Assembly (NCBI GenBank): GCA_002359185.1
Contig: DEML01000094.1
Location: forward strand, 20,881 to 84,880
Direction: 5' to 3'
DNA: 64,000 bases
From: Planctomycetaceae bacterium UBA2671
GTDB lineage: Bacteria; Planctomycetota; Planctomycetia; Planctomycetales; Planctomycetaceae
Every line of letters starts with the position of its first letter. The first letter of the stretch is position 1. The notes beneath the pieces were generated by a model, which did not search any database, was not told the origin of the DNA, and worked only from the letters and a program-made list of their open reading frames with translations. A program made the position numbers and the translations under genes. This document shows, piece by piece, positions 63,416-64,000 of the stretch.

Positions 63416-63965
63416 ATAAGCAATTATCGTCGATCTCGGGAAGGACATCTTTTCTTTTTAACGGTCGTGACACATAAACGTCGTCAAATTCTCACGACTC
63501 CTAACTGGAAGAGAATATTTAAGAAATGAGATCCAGGCAGTTCGAGGCCAGTATCCATTCGATCTAACAGCGATTGTTCTACTTCCAGATCATCTTCACA
63601 TAATCTGGAAATTGCCACGGGGTGATCAGGATTATTCCTTGCGGTGGCGCCGCATCAAATCTCTTTTTACAAAAAACTGGATGGCTGCCAGAGGCGTGAC
63701 CGTGGCTGTCTCCCGCAGTCACATTCATCGAGGTGAACGAGGTGTCTGGCAGCGGCGATTTTACGAGCATACAATTCAAGAGGAATTGGACTTAAAGAGA
63801 TGTGTGGATTATCTCCACGTCAATGCTCTCAAACACGGTTTCGTGAAGCGTGTTTCCGAATGGCCCTGGTCCACATTTCATCGATATGTCAAACTCGGAG
63901 AATATCCAGCCAATTGGGGGAGCCAAGCCGAATGGTATGGAGACGATTTCAAGAACTTCGAGTGA
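63416..63965 (+). pseudogene. degraded REP-associated tyrosine transposase (RAYT, IS200-like)
   Basis: Read through one frameshift, the product is a complete RAYT. The first frame opens ISNYRRSREGHLFFLTVVTH with ATA where ATG is expected (63416), continues KRRQILTTPNWKRIFKK and stops at TGA 63527-63529. The other frame carries on with IQAVRGQYPFDLTAIVLLPD, then HLHIIW (HUH metal motif) and GDQDYSLRWRRIKSLFTKNW, then RFYEHTIQEELDLKRCVDYL (catalytic Tyr region) and YANWGS-type end, stopping at 63963-63965. Start loss plus frameshift make it inactive. Family B hairpins in opposite orientation sit on both sides, the arrangement of a REP-RAYT unit. Confidence 0.85.
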
Positions 63966-63989
63966 AAGGTGCGTCACGACGCACCCTAC
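63966..63989. repeat. family B hairpin, right of the RAYT pseudogene
   Basis: AAGGTGCGTC, AC, GACGCACCCTAC, starting at the transposase stop and followed by TATTCCAACTA, as after the copy at 48437. Confidence 0.75.
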
Positions 63990-64000
63990 TATTCCAACTA

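Overview
The window looks like chromosomal DNA of a planctomycete, probably near Gimesia or Rubinisphaera. This rests on gene content and not on any search. The markers are a secreted YTV-motif protein, an MscL with a zinc-ribbon tail, a PSP1-domain protein with a Cys/Gly tail, several Gfo/Idh/MocA oxidoreductases (one with a Tat signal), a secreted PQQ-propeller protein, a PhoD-like phosphatase, and a type VI secretion block of the kind planctomycetes carry. No rRNA, tRNA or CRISPR array was recognised.

Layout. (1) 1-7.6 kb is an accessory island. It starts with a decaying type I restriction locus: the 3' end of hsdM, a RelA/SpoT-domain gene, a C-terminal scrap of an AlbA/winged-helix ATPase, and an hsdR whose motor has been removed by an in-frame deletion. 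An unknown gene follows. Then comes a compact three-gene operon: an ImmA/IrrE protease fused to a DarG/TARG1-like macro domain; a P-loop nucleotide kinase fused to an adenylosuccinate-synthetase domain with a PurZ-type Asp-to-Ser change in its active site; and a DUF7002/ART-like protein. This operon is the best candidate for an undescribed conflict or nucleotide-modification system. (2) 7.7-14.2 kb holds lpxA, a small secreted protein, and a YhaN/YhaO (SbcCD-like) pair. (3) 14.6-22.2 kb holds a stand-alone nuclease-RAMA fusion (a possible modification-dependent restriction enzyme), a secreted propeller protein, an ABC permease, a PQQ protein, a PhoD phosphatase and a membrane protein. (4) 22.5-39.4 kb is mostly housekeeping: gyrA/gyrB-type topoisomerase, dcd, a PSP1 protein, an OxyR-like regulator, an ECF sigma factor, apgM, rsmD, a Zn/Mn-binding lipoprotein and aroK. 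(5) 39.7-41.2 kb is the YTV surface protein. (6) 41.5-56.6 kb is the T6SS block: FHA, tssA, tssB, two tssC paralogues, tagJ, tssE, tssF, tssG, clpV and hcp. These encode sheath, baseplate, unfoldase and tube; no membrane-complex, VgrG or PAAR gene is present. (7) 56.7-64 kb holds PhyH and Gfo/Idh genes, a cysteine-free SodC, MscL, an HTH-receiver regulator, a small secreted protein and a degraded RAYT transposase.

Intergenic spaces are unusually rich in dispersed inverted repeats. I label the families A-H. They include REP-like hairpins (A and B; B brackets the RAYT pseudogene), a roughly 210-bp MITE-like unit (C), and repeats D and E into which C has inserted. Uninterrupted copies of D and E lie side by side at 41.4 kb, so the empty target sites can be read within the window.

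How genes work together: the T6SS genes form one contractile-injection machine. YhaO/YhaN are nuclease and ATPase partners. GyrA/GyrB types form one topoisomerase. PhyH and its Gfo/Idh partner overlap by 4 bp and probably share a pathway. The three island genes are spaced as one transcript and link ADP-ribose and nucleotide chemistry.
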